Below are positions 1 to 10,780 of a stretch of 64,000 nucleotides of DNA, piece after piece. A program made the translations under genes and the position numbers. Source of the stretch: Mesostigma viride (Eukaryota; Streptophyta; Mesostigmatophyceae; Mesostigmatales; Mesostigmataceae). The notes under the pieces were generated by a model that was not told the DNA's origin, ran no database searches, and was given only the letters and a program-made list of their open reading frames with translations. Where the stretch lies: assembly GCA_009746045.1 (NCBI GenBank), contig RPFO01001310.1, positions 62,001-126,000 of the forward strand, given 5' to 3'. Numbering within the stretch: the first letter of the stretch is position 1; each line of letters starts with the position of its first letter.

Positions 1-344
1 TCCACCCCTTGCTCGCTCGTGCGTCAACGCGCTGGCTTGCTATCTCACTTGATGCGTGTTGGTCTCGCGTTTTACTTGTAGTTTACTTCTATACTGATCT
101 CATTTGATACTTGTCATACTGGTGTCACTTATTGGTCTCACTTCAATAGTTGCAGTATACTGATCTCATTTGATACATGTTGGTGTTACTAACTTGTAAG
201 TTCTACATACTTGTAGTGCACTGGTCTCATTCGATGCATGTTTCTCTCAGTTAAGACTTGTACTATACTTGTACTACACTTGTACTGTACTTGTTCTATA
301 CTTGTACTATACTTGAACTATATACATTCGATACATCTTCGCAG
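1..344. other. Intron of the PUM3-like gene at the window edge
   Basis: This stretch precedes the first recognisable exon, which begins after a cttcgcag acceptor. It contains imperfect tandem copies of a phrase like ctcattcgatacatgttggt, then short copies of cttgtactata (about 255-315). I see no coding signal. It is taken as intronic because the downstream exon begins in mid-codon. Confidence 0.5.
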
Positions 345-3300
345 GTGAGGAGACGCTGGAGGCCGACCAGGGGTCCAGCGATGAGGAGGAAGGAGGGGAG
401 GGAGCGGCCGATGGGAAACCTGCCAAGAAGGGTGGGAAGGTTGAGCAGGAGGATGACGAGATGATGGAGGGGGGTGACGAGGACGAAGAGGAAGACGAGG
501 AAGAGGACGGAGAAGAGGAAGAGGATGAAGAAGAGGGAGAAGACGAGGAGGGGGAGGAGGAGGGAGACGAGGAGGGGGAGGAGGAGGGAGATGAGGAAGA
601 AGAGGAGTACGAGGAGGAGGAGGAAGAGGGAGGGAAGGAGCAGGGGAAGGGAAAAGGGAAGGCGCAGGGTGGGCGGCCGAAGTCAGGAGGCAAAGGGAAG
701 GGTGGGGATGGCGAGGATGAGGAGGACGATGATGACGATGAGGATGAGCCTGGGGCCAAGAAGAAGCTCGAGCCCCTGGGCGTGAGCAAGAAGGACCCTG
801 AGACGCGGCGCAGGGACCTGCTGTCGGGCGGCCTTGCGGAGGTGTGCATCCTTACTTTAAAAAGTCCTCATTAAGGGTGTGCATACCCTTTCGTAGTTTG
901 CCCCCATACCCCCATGCATCTTAATTAGGATAAGGATGTGCTAATTAAGGGTGTGCATACCCTTTCTTATGAGCACGCATACCCTTTATTATGAGGTGTG
1001 CATTCCCTTGCGTAGTTTGCCCCCATACCCCCATGCATCCTGTTTGGTTGCAGGTCACTTCTGCGTGCTTTTTTGTTTTTGTGCCTGTTTTGGGGGGCTT
1101 CTTTTGTGCTTTTTTTGTGCACGTCGCGAGTGGATATTGGATCATTTGGCTAAGTAGTTTCTTGCGTTCCCCCATGTGTGACAAACATGCGGTTGATATC
1201 ATTCGTGACAAGTATGGAGCATAGCTTCCTCGGCCTTCTCGTACCTATCTCCCTGGTGCCTCAGTGCATAGTTCTGCCCACAGGTGAGGGGGCGTGCGTA
1301 TAGGCGTGGCATGAAGTGTGAGGAATTGTCAAACCTTCGTGTGAAGCTGGTAGCTTTGCGACGCAGCCGCCGCGTTGGATGCCAGACTCACAGGAGCTTG
1401 CTTGGGGGTCAGGTCAATGTCAGCACTAGCTTAGGGCGCACCTGCGGTTCATTGCACAGCCAAGCACGCAAGCATGTCACATGGCCACGGCCTCCGGGGG
1501 GCATGGTCCACGGTAGGTGGGTTTGTGGTTTGAGTATGAATTAAGGTGTTCCAGTTCCAGAGATGAATGTCTATTTCAATCTATTTTTTTCATACTACTG
1601 GATAAATATAGATAGGGACAAGGACAGGGAGCGAGCGTTACACTCACTGACTCCCTATTCCTATCAATCCCCGCTCTTGTTCGGTATCCTCCTACGTTGT
1701 ACTGCTGTCATTTTTTGTGTCCCCTTCCCACTACGGACACGTCCCCTCGCGCAGAAGCTGGCCTGTTCTTTACAATTCTTTACCATGCTTGGCCTGTTCT
1801 TTACGATTCTTTAAATGCGGCGGGCTTTCTTACATTTGCCATTCTTTTACCATCTTTACACAGCCCCTGAATGCTTTTTGCGAATGCACCACCCTGTTGT
1901 TCTTTCTGATCGGCACGATGGTCTCTCTCTCCCACGTCTACGCCCCCTCGCGCAGAAACTGGCCAAGGTGTGCGCGAGCGATGCAGCAGAGCTCTCGCGT
2001 ACGGGGCCGGGGGCGGACATCTTGTATGAGGTATGGCCGTGGGCGTTGCGCGATGCCATGTGCTGCTCTGCCATTTTGTTGATGCCGTGGCACTGTCGCG
2101 TACAGGATGTGACGTGTGCCGTGACATGGTCAACTAAAAGGCGATGGTCTTCGAGGTCATCTTGTTATGGTGATAGAAAGTAGCATAGATAGGAAGGAGC
2201 ATGTTGGGTGATATCCTGTCATGGTGATAGAAAGTAGCATAGATAGGAAGTAGAATGTTGGGTGATATCCTGTCATGGTGATAGAAAGTAGCATAGATAG
2301 GAAGGAGCATGTTGGGTGATATCCTGTCATGGTGTAGTGGCATGTGGGGTGATGTCTTGGCATGGTACGTCGCCCCTTGCCGTACCAGGTATGCCGCTGT
2401 GCGTCGTATTATCTCGCAATGTTGGCTTGTACGTTTGGCCTTTTTTAAGAGCGTTGCCTTGCAAAACCGTAGAAGACATGGACAACCGTGACCCCCTCCC
2501 GCTCCAGTACAAGTGAGGGGTTAAGGTGGGTGCCTCGTGAGGTCGTAGGTCGTGGTACTGGCTCATAGCATATAGTCACATGCTGTATGAGGTGGGCGAA
2601 GCACGTGTGTTACAGGATAAGGTTACCCAAACCATAGCCAACTTTTTCTGGCTAGAGAGTATTTTTGAGCCAGCAGAGGGCGAATTTTATGTTCGCATCA
2701 TATTTGGGTGTTGTAGTGTAGTTCACATGTGCGTGTTATACGCATGCATTTCGCGTGCGTACAGTTTGCCTGACATCCACTTGAGATTGAGCTATCCCTA
2801 CCGTCTATGCCACGCATGGCTATGTGCTGTGTAAAACACCCCCAAGGGCACTCGCTCCCCATTCTAGCACCCTTAAATAATTCTAACACCCTTAAATACC
2901 AGTATCTGATCCCCAGCCCTCAGGCGTATGCCGTCAAACTCTTGGATGTATTCTTTGTATCTCTTTCTTTCAATTTTTCCTCACCGATGCCCCTGACGTA
3001 CGCCCCTCACGTACGGCCCTCACGTACGCCCCTTGTAACGCGTCGCACCCGCCAGCTGGCGACCGGCGGGGAGAAAGGCATCCTGGGCCGGCTGATCCCT
3101 GCCCAGGTGGACGCGGTGGCCGACGCGCTCTGCTCACTCGCCCGCGCGCCCGTCGTTGACAACTTTGAGGGCGACCACGTGCGCGGCAACTACTTTGGCA
3201 CGCGGCTGCTGCGGCGCCTCTGCCTCGCGCCACACCCAGGGACCCTGGGCGTCGAGGGCTGGGCCCCCGCTCCGTTCTGCGCGCGCTTCTGGAAGGCCGT

Positions 3301-4964
3301 CGTCAAGGGCAAGTGCGCCGACTGGGCCAAGGGGCACAGGTACACGGTCCAGGGGGGGTTGGGGGTGGGGCCAATGGGCACAGGGACGCGGTCAGTGGGG
3401 CCGGGGTGGGGGGGCCAATGGGCACAGGTACGCGGTGGGGGGGGGGACAAGGGCAGAGAAGAAGGGTGGGAGGGAAAGGGGTACATGTACGCGGTTTGGC
3501 GGATGGGTGGCCAGGGGCAACAAGGAGTGGGAAAGAAAGTTACGAGTAGGGGATTGCTTCGCAAAGCGGAAATTGGGGAGCAGGGGGGCCCTGGGGCCCA
3601 GGCCTCGAACGAGGGAACCCTGCCCCTTTTACTCACCCTCGCAAAGCCTAAAAACGTGGGGGTGCAGTGGGGGAGCAAGTTCGGGAAAGGAAGGAAATGG
3701 GAGGGGGGGGGGGGTTCTCAAGGGTCACAAAGGCGTGTCTAGACCCATTTGGGTGCCCTTGTGTGGTACGCACTCAGGTATGAAAGAGCACTGTTGGTTG
3801 ATGGAGGCCGGGTCTGGACAGGGTGGGGCGAAACAAGGTATGGGAGGAAGTTTTGTTAGGAGTGATGCAGGGAAGGGCGCAGAAGGGAGGGGGAGGGTAA
3901 CGTGGCGTAGGCGAACCCCAAACGGTAAAATCAACTGCTGCTGCTGACTGGTACGCAGAAAAAAACGCGGACACTCAGCGTAGCTCGAGCTCGTTTCGAG
4001 TTAGGATCTCTGGCTTGATTCCGCGGCTTTAGAGGTCTCCTGACTCCTGATCCAAAGGCGTCGCAAATCATGACCCAACGGCGGGAAAAAAATCTTTTTG
4101 CTGGAGAGCAGTGGCAGTAATGCGGAAATTGTGCTATCCAAACAATGTGGGAGCGGTGAGTAACAGTACTACACACGAGGGGAGGGTAAATGCGGGGGGG
4201 GGGGGAGATGGGGGGATATCAATAGGAAGAGTGGATGGAACAGGGTTCGAATGGGTTTGGTATGCTTGGATCTGTCAGTTGGTGTGAGTATTTTTTTCCA
4301 TGCGATGGCACTTTCTCGTTGCTCCTTCCCCTGCCACGGTCAGTCCGATGCGGTTGTGCACTCTCAGTCTGTTGCGTTTGTGCTTGCTTGGCCTGCACCC
4401 TCAGTTTGTTGTGTTTCGGCTTCTTCATCGTGCTCCTCCTTTGGCTTGTTGATGTATACCCGCTGCGGTGCCCCCCCTGCCTTGGTGCCCCCCCCTTCCC
4501 CTCCATCGGTGTCCCTTTTGCCTCTGGTTGTGTGCGCCAGCATGAAGATTGTGTCCGCACTCGCCGAGTGCTGCGACGCCGCCACCAAGAAGGAGGTGGC
4601 GGCAGAGCTCCATTCGCTGGTCAAGGCGGGCAAGGTAGATGCTGCGGCACTGGAAGCCATCAAGCAGAGTGCCACGCACGGTCCCCCATCAAAGGACGGC
4701 ACGGAGGGCGGCGCCCAAGGTCCCAAAAAGGATGGCAAAGGTGGTGCCGCCGTGGTTGGCGCATCCAAGGGTGTCAAGGAGGGTGTGGATCATGGACAAG
4801 GAAAAGACAGCAAGGAGGGTGCTGTGGCCCAGGGCCGGGGCCCGCAACGGGGTGGCAAGGAGGGTGGCAAGGGCGCTCCCGCGCAAAGAGCAGGGAAGAG
4901 CAGCAAAGCGCACGACCCGCCACCGGTTGAGGCGAAGAAGCTGGGCAAGAAGGCAAAGAGCTGA
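345..4964 (+). CDS. PUM3: PUM3/APUM24/Puf6-like nucleolar Puf-domain protein, C-terminal part (5' partial)
   Basis: Exons are 345-841, 1956-2030, 3056-3339 and 4541-4964; the 5' exons with the Puf repeats lie outside the window. All junctions are GT-AG and keep frame: 841/1956 and 2030/3056 in phase 0, 3339/4541 joining AG+C to give Ser. The first exon encodes a long Glu/Asp tract, then KKDPETRRRDLLSGGLAE, the start of the CPL region that follows the Puf repeats in PUM3/APUM24/Puf6. The next exons continue it (KLAKVCASDAAELSR; ATGGEKGILGRL; a VDNFEGDHVRGNYFGTRLLR block; KCADWAKGH), and the last begins SMKIVSALAECCD, matching the family's conserved end, followed by a Gly/Lys-rich basic tail. 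The family binds RNA in the nucleolus and acts in 60S/rRNA processing. The acidic tract of about 80 residues looks like a lineage-specific insertion. The family assignment is from memory of the CPL pattern. Confidence 0.85.
866..1040. repeat. Direct repeats in PUM3 intron 1, including donor-like copies
   Basis: The phrase cgtagtttgcccccataccc recurs at about 892-920 and 1011-1039, with several copies of aagggtgtgcataccctt between. The segment TATGAG|GTGTGCATTCC at 991-1007 resembles the true donor GCGGAG|GTGTGCATCC at 836-851, so the repeat seems to have grown from the exon 1 splice junction. Confidence 0.6.
1738..1766 (+). repeat. Duplicate of the splice acceptor of PUM3 exon 2
   Basis: The sequence ccctcgcgcag|AAGCTGGCC here repeats ccctcgcgcag|AAACTGGCC at the true acceptor (1945-1964), about 201 bp upstream. 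The copy carries acceptor AG plus exon start. Reading on from it soon meets a stop (1812-1814), so it is not expected to make functional protein. Confidence 0.7.
2167..2334. repeat. 54-bp tandem repeat, three copies, PUM3 intron 2
   Basis: Three near-identical 54-bp units start at 2167, 2221 and 2275 (atggtgatagaaagtagc... ending gatatcctgtc); a fourth partial unit fades at 2329. Their ORFs on the minus strand are repeat artefacts. Confidence 0.9.
3367..3437 (+). repeat. Two duplicates of the splice donor of PUM3 exon 3
   Basis: The true donor at 3339 lies in GGGCCAAGGGGCACAG|GTACACGG. Two copies follow in the intron: GGGCCAATGGGCACAG|GGACGCGG (3367-3390) and GGGCCAATGGGCACAG|GTACGCGG (about 3412-3435). 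The first has lost its GT; the second keeps an intact donor. Confidence 0.8.
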
Positions 4965-5771
4965 GGCTGGAATGCACCTGGGCCAATGTGGCCACTGCGC
5001 CAGATTCGGAGCAAGCTGTTCGAGCAGAATTCTCGAGACTAGGCATAATGTGTCGGACATCAAGGATGGACTGGTTAGTTAACTTACTTCACGTAGACTG
5101 CGTCACATGAGCATAATCCTCAATGGAATTGGTGGAATGGAATGGGTGCCTATTTAACCTCTTATTATGGGGTTGCGGACCCCCCGACCCGAATCGCTAT
5201 CTTTGCCGACTAGGGAGTTGGTGCGCACACACATCTTGCACATGTTTCTGCCAGCTGAACGGTTGTCTCTTTTTTCACTGAATTCAGTTAGTCCGGCTGT
5301 CCTTATATGATTTAACAGCAGCTGGACTTGCTTCAAGGCTTGCTTGCTCAATTTTTTGTAGTAGTATAATAAACTGACAATGCTCACATGGTGTTGCCGC
5401 CCGGCCCTTGAAACGGGCACATGGCTGCGTGTCTGTCAATCAGACTGCCCTCTTCCAGCATGCCCAAAGGATCGAAGAACCATGCGATGCAACCAGGTCA
5501 ACGGATGATAATGGGAGTTCCAAAAACGTTCAACTTATACGTCCTTGAACATCAACCGCAGCGGTATAGCAACAGCTTCGTCTATGAAACGAACAAGCCA
5601 GGATAACTCGCGGCCCTGATCCATCAATTAATTATTTAATGAATTAATTAACTAAAGAGTATTTAAACATTTTCCGAAGGTAGCAAAATCCTTTCAAATA
5701 GTATTTAGTTACTTCGAGTTTCAAATGTATTTAAATATTTCCACCACAAAGCGGGGAGCTTCTAAATATAT
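4965..5771. other. Intergenic, no gene seen
   Basis: This follows the PUM3 stop codon and presumably includes its 3' UTR. The last 150 bases are AT-rich (attaattatttaatgaatta and similar). The short ORFs here show no recognisable protein. Confidence 0.5.
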
Positions 5772-6020
5772 CGATATTGGCGTCAGCGCTTGTCGGTGGC
5801 GCTGACTCGGGCCATGGCGGACATCATGCTCCGCCGTACGCGGGCTGATTTTGCGGTGCAGCAGGGCTATTAGGTTCCTCCCGTTAGGCGTTTCCATTGG
5901 TCTTATCGTACTTCGTAGTATAGAGCTTTGACATGGCTCTGTATATAGGTTTATAGCTGGGCGTTTGCTTTGGTTTGAGTGATTTCACTCTGCTGTAAGT
6001 AATTATATTTTTAATATATC
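5772..6020 (+). mobile_element. Retroelement 3' end, copy 1 (strongly 5'-truncated)
   Basis: Bases 5774-6014 repeat almost exactly the end of the neighbouring element (6781-7014), from tattggcgtcagcgcttgtc through the stop and the tail ctctgctgtaagtaattata. Copy 1 therefore retains only the last 30 or so codons and the 3' UTR. Confidence 0.8.
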
Positions 6021-6029
6021 GATAAACAC

Positions 6030-7020
6030 CAGAAAACCTACGCGGGTATTCTGCACACGGCTGATTGGATTGCTCTTTTCGCGGACCTCAACGCCCAGGG
6101 ACGTGCGTGGCTGTTCTCGCTTTCCTTGCGGAGTGTGGGCTCGGCGTACCTTCGTGCTCTTCCCATGGCCCCCCATTCGCCTTGGCTCCCAGCCACTACT
6201 CGGTGGCGCTCCGGCACCAGCTATTTGCCCCGCAGCCTCTTGTTCCGGCCGGGCGGCCTTGTGGTAGCTGTGGGCAGCCGCTGGATCCCACGGGGACTCA
6301 CTACCTTGCCTGCATGGGGGGCCAACAGAATCAGAATTGGTATTTGTATTTGCACACTGTCCTCCTGACGGTGGTGCTCGCCATGATTCGGTCGGTTTTC
6401 CCCCACGCGAACATCCGGTCCGAGGATGCGGATGGCGCTGCCTTCTATTCCCCCAACCACCGGCCTGACATCGTGGTGCTGGACTTTGAGGGGGGTGGCC
6501 GGCATCTGCTTATTGACGTTTCGGTGGCGCGGCCCTTGGCTCTTAGCCACGTGGCTGGGGCCTCCCTCACGGCAGGTTACACGGCGGACCGGGCGGAGCG
6601 GGCCAAGCTCCTGGCCTACGGCGACGTCGGGCACCATCGTGTGGTGCCCTTTGTCCTGGAGGAGTTTGGGGCCATGGGGCCCCTGACCTCCGCCTTCTTC
6701 AAGGAGTGTTGCCGGCTCCGGGAGGATCGGCTGGACCTGGAGGGCCAGCGGGCCCCATGGTCGGCGCGGACCTGGACGTCATATTGGCGTCAGCGCTTGT
6801 CGGTGGCGCTGACTCGGGCCATGGCTGACATCATGCTCCGCCGTACGCGGGCTGATTTTGCGGTGCAGCAGGGCTATTAGGTTCCTCCCGTTAGGCGTTT
6901 CCATTGGTCTTATCGTAGTATAGAGCTTTGACATGGCTCTGTATATAGGTTTATAGCTGGGCGTTTGCTTTGGTTTGAGTGATTTCACTCTGCTGTAAGT
7001 AATTATATTTTTAAAATATA
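6030..7020 (+). mobile_element. Retroelement 3' end, copy 2, with zinc-knuckle and restriction-like nuclease domain
   Basis: The ORF at 6065-6880 (271 aa, 5'-truncated) contains a Cys/His cluster (CGSCGQPLDPTGTHYLAC). After it comes a PD-(D/E)XK-like arrangement, RPDIVVLDFEGGGRHLLIDV, as in the C-terminal endonuclease domain of R2-type and other RLE retroelements. No RT domain remains. The 3' UTR and AT-rich tail match copy 1 just upstream, so two insertions of one family lie head to tail. Confidence 0.65.
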
Positions 7021-7039
7021 TTTAAATACTTGGGCGCAA

Positions 7040-8462
7040 GCATGCTTGACGAGCCACGAGCCACGAGCCACGAGGTAGCCATGGCTGACGGCGGCGCTCA
7101 TAACTTTCACGTTTGAGCACCGAATTTAGTCGTGAATATCACAATCGCTTCGTCTTTCTAAGACGCACATGCTGATATAATTTTCCGACGCTATTACGCA
7201 ATATATGGCGAACAAACGCGCCTCGACGCAACGCAGCCTGGCGCCGGGCTGCGCTCGGCAATGAAAATACGTCTGCAGCTCCGGCTGCAGCTTCGCCCTC
7301 GAGCCCGGCAGGCAGCGGTGACACTAGTCGCGCACTGGTGGTCGCCCAGCACCCTCCCGGGCTTCCTGCCTTGCCCTCAGCCTCGCCTGAGCCCAAACGC
7401 AGCCGCCCAACCGAACCGAGCTGGTCTGAGCGCGACTTTGACGTCGACGGGTTATTTTCCACCTTCGACGACGCCAGACCCAGCTATTTCGACATGCCAC
7501 CCATCCGGATACTGGAGCTCGTGTTTTATGGGTCATACGCCTCCATTTTCGACCTGTTCCAACGCCTTCAAAGCCTTAGTCGCCTCCGCATTGGACCTGA
7601 CGGCAGGTTTACTCACCGACCTGAGAACCTGGCCCACTGGTCTCGCCCCCGTCTTCAGCTCGCCGCCCTCTTTTCCATCCTTCAGCGCTCTGTCGCGCCG
7701 GGACCTCTGGACCCCCTCCCCCTTGACCGAATCCACCTCCCTCCTCCACCTCCAAGAAGCCATCTCACAGCACGTGACGCCCCTAGTAACTGCAGATGTG
7801 GCAGCTGTGCCAGGGTCGCACGCTGGCTGCCGAGCTCCCCACCATCCCCACCACCACCGCCACCCTCCTCGCCTCCACCCCCCCCCCCTCCGCCTCCACC
7901 GACTCCATCACCGCCCAGCTCCTCGACATCGACCAGCGTCACACAACAATGCCATCGCTATCGAGGTCCTGCAGAACACCGCAGGCCTCACCGCCCAGGC
8001 GGTGAAGGACATTGCCGCCAAGCCAGCCCCTGCTGGCCTGGCCGGCGATGCTCCTCCCATCACGACCTCAGTGGGCGGATATGCTTAAGCAGCACACCAC
8101 CTCCACCACCTCCGCCGTCGCAGCCCAGCTCGATCCAGCGGCAGACGCTCGACCTCCGCGAGGAGGCCGAGCTCGCCAAGCGCAGCCTCAACGCCATACT
8201 CAAGAACTTCGACATGGTGGAAGGTGAGAATTCCGAGAAGCTTGCACGTGCGTTTGAGAGCAAAATCCTTGATCGCATGGGCCTTCTAGGTGAGATTAAG
8301 CTGACCACCCACCGCCTCCCCCGCGCGCGGGGTAAGGCAGGGGCGCCTCCGCTTCTTCTCATCTTCAAGAGCCCATCGGACAAGATTTCGTTTCTCAGAC
8401 GCCGCAAGCGGCTCGAGAACACTCCCTTCACCGTGGACGACGACTCAGTGACCCTGCAATGA
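7040..8462 (+). pseudogene. LINE 5' region with decayed ORF1
   Basis: Bases about 7090-7210 resemble the leader of the LINE at 52530-52680: both contain gctcataactt, then gacg, gatataatttt and gcgcaatat-type phrases in the same order. Coding follows in more than one frame (7261-8088 and 7338-8462), with a proline-rich low-complexity stretch. The end (KISFLRRRKRLENTPF, then VDDDSVTLQ) looks like the C-terminal RNA-binding part of L1-type ORF1. It stops where the Copia-like element begins; no ORF2 follows. Confidence 0.55.
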
Positions 8463-10780
8463 AGACGTCCTTGACAGCTGGTGCAGCTGTAAGAATGTCT
8501 GACCCCATGCATCCTCGTGCTGGGCACGAGGGTGGACCTCTCAGTTTGAGAGAAACCAATGTACAACCACAGAGGGGTGTGAAGGCCTCTGGTGGTATGC
8601 ATGTGGTCCCTGCTGGCGGTCCAGGTGTTGGGCATGAGCAGGGTGACTCAGGCTCTGAGTCAGAACAGGATGGAAGTCAGCATGGTGATGCTGGACAACC
8701 TGACAGCACAGTCCTGACTGTGCCAGGGACTGCTTCCTCTGTGTACCAGGAGTTGGGTGCCCGAATCCACAACATGTTTGGGCATGCCACTTCTCTGTCA
8801 AACAACTTTGCCTTCCGTATGGGCAGGGCACCCCTTCTCAAGGCGTGTCAGCAAGCTGCCTCACGGTGTAAGTGCCAGTTGTCCTCCAACAAGCCCAGGA
8901 AATCACATGCCAAAGCTCTACCTCAGAGCATTGGTGATCTGCAGTGTGATATCCAACACATCAGGGGCATGCAACTGTTGGTGTGCGTGGACAGGTACAC
9001 AAAATACAAGGTGCTGGAGCATTTACCTTCTATGAAGAACAGGTACTTGCTGGCTGCCCTGCAGAATGTAAGAGCCAAGTTTCCTACCACAAGGATCCAG
9101 GTGGACATGCAGTTTCAGCATCTCAAGGGTGATCCTACCCTTCCTGAGTTGCTGGTTACACCTAGGGAGGCTCATGGGCAGCAGGGTGCTATCGAGAGGG
9201 CAATCCAGGAGGTCAAGAAATTGATCATCTCTGAAGACTGGGTACCCTTGTCTGCACCTGCACTTGTCAGGAGTGCATGGCTGAGGAACGTGGAGCAGCA
9301 GCTGAACAGCAGGGTTAACTTCTACTATGATGGAGTTGCTGTCAGCCCAATGGGTCTATATCATGGCCTGTGCCCACCACATGTGCTGGAGGGCTGGAAA
9401 CATGCTGCACATGTCACCTTTGCCAAGCTGAGGGAGAAGGACCGGGGTTGGAAGATGCTGGAGCCACAAGTGGGTCAGAAGGTCCTAGCTTGGAAGGAAC
9501 CTAGCCTTTATGGCAAACGTGGTAGCTGGAGTCCTGGGGTGGTTACCCAGGTTGATGAAGCTAGCCACGCATGCTTGGTCAGCATGGAGGACGAACCAAA
9601 GCATGTACACCGGCTGAGTTGGTCATATGTCAAGCCTAACCTGATGAATGAGGGCAGTCAGGCACAAGGCTCACAGGATCTGCAGGATTTTCAGGTCCCA
9701 AGTGACATCACTGACGCAACGACCACATCTGTTGCAGGGGAATCTGTCAGCCCTGGCCAGGTTGCAGAGGTACCTGTTGAACAGGCTGCAAGGTCAACAG
9801 CTGGGGAGTCAACTGTCAAGCCCAAGGCACTAACCAAGCCCAGGGGGACAAGTTTGGCTGGATTGATTGGGGCTCTACAAAGAGCCAAGAAGCAGCCCAA
9901 GGTAGCCAAGCTCAGGTGGCATGGCAATCTGGGGCTGGACACTGCCTTAGAGGTAGACACTAATTCTCAGGTTTCCATCATTGGGACCAGGGCTGCAGCA
10001 GGGTACAGCATGACTGAACCCAGCTATCAGTTTGTGTCTGACTTCAGTGGCGGGGTACACGTGAAGGTACTGGGTGAGGTATCTATTCCTATCCTTGGAC
10101 AGGACACTGCATTTTGTGTCTTGGAGGGCTATCAGGGACCTGCTCTTCTGGGGCAGAATTTCCTATGCCAGGATGGAGTAGTGATCACGTCCTCTCTCCT
10201 GACTAAGGAAGGGGCTGGTCAGGTCCCACTGATTAATTTCAGGACCACTCACCTATCACGTGCAGTAACCAGGACGGTTAAGCGTGTGCAAGTGTGCCAG
10301 GGGCAGGAGCCCTTGGTTGATGACCTCATATTGCCAGCTGCTAGTCATCCAAGCAGTTTGGGCATTGGTCCTCACTCACTTGCTGGACACAGCCCTATCA
10401 ACTACCAAGGCCTGGTGAAGCTCATGTCCTCTCCCATTATGTGTCCCCAGCCGGTCACACTGGGTCTGATTAAATCTGGGGAGGACTGGATCTCCAAGAA
10501 ATGCGTGGAACCTGTCAATGACCTGCCTCCTGCACGACGTCTACTCAAGCTCAAGTTTGTCATCAAGATGAAGGAGGTGGACGGGGTCAAGGTACCACAT
10601 GTCAGGCCAGTGCTGAATGAGTTCAAGGGTACTGGTGAGTGCACTGCTGAGGAGTTGTATACCCCTGGCATGCTGCATGACACTTGGAGGCTGCTGCTGT
10701 GTGTATTTCTAGGCCTTCTCAACAAGGGCTTGGACTATGGCTCAGTGGTGGTAGACTTCAAGAGGGCATTTCTGGAGGGG
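8459..10780 (+). pseudogene. Copia-like polyprotein: integrase, aspartic protease, start of RT (copy 1)
   Basis: The frame carries a Zn-finger-like part (NMFGH, then SRCKCQL), integrase-like acidic residues (GDLQCDIQ, QVDMQF, GAIERAIQEVKKLI), and then an aspartic-protease-like segment with EVDTNSQVSIIGT and GPALLGQNFL. RT begins with KLKFVIKMKEVDGVKVPHVR and VVVDFKRAFLEG. A one-base frameshift near 10779, in a run of G, breaks the frame; the true continuation DADVAQEKWEGKTPFYVRV lies in the next frame. Protease after integrase is the reverse of the usual Copia order. Confidence 0.7.

Noticed and set aside
307-849. 180-aa Ser-rich ORF on the minus strand
   Set aside because: Shadow of the acidic Glu/Asp tract of the PUM3-like exon.
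8400-8520. 5' LTR for Copia-like copy 1
   Set aside because: Nothing here or upstream matches 19683-21000 or the copy 2 LTRs.
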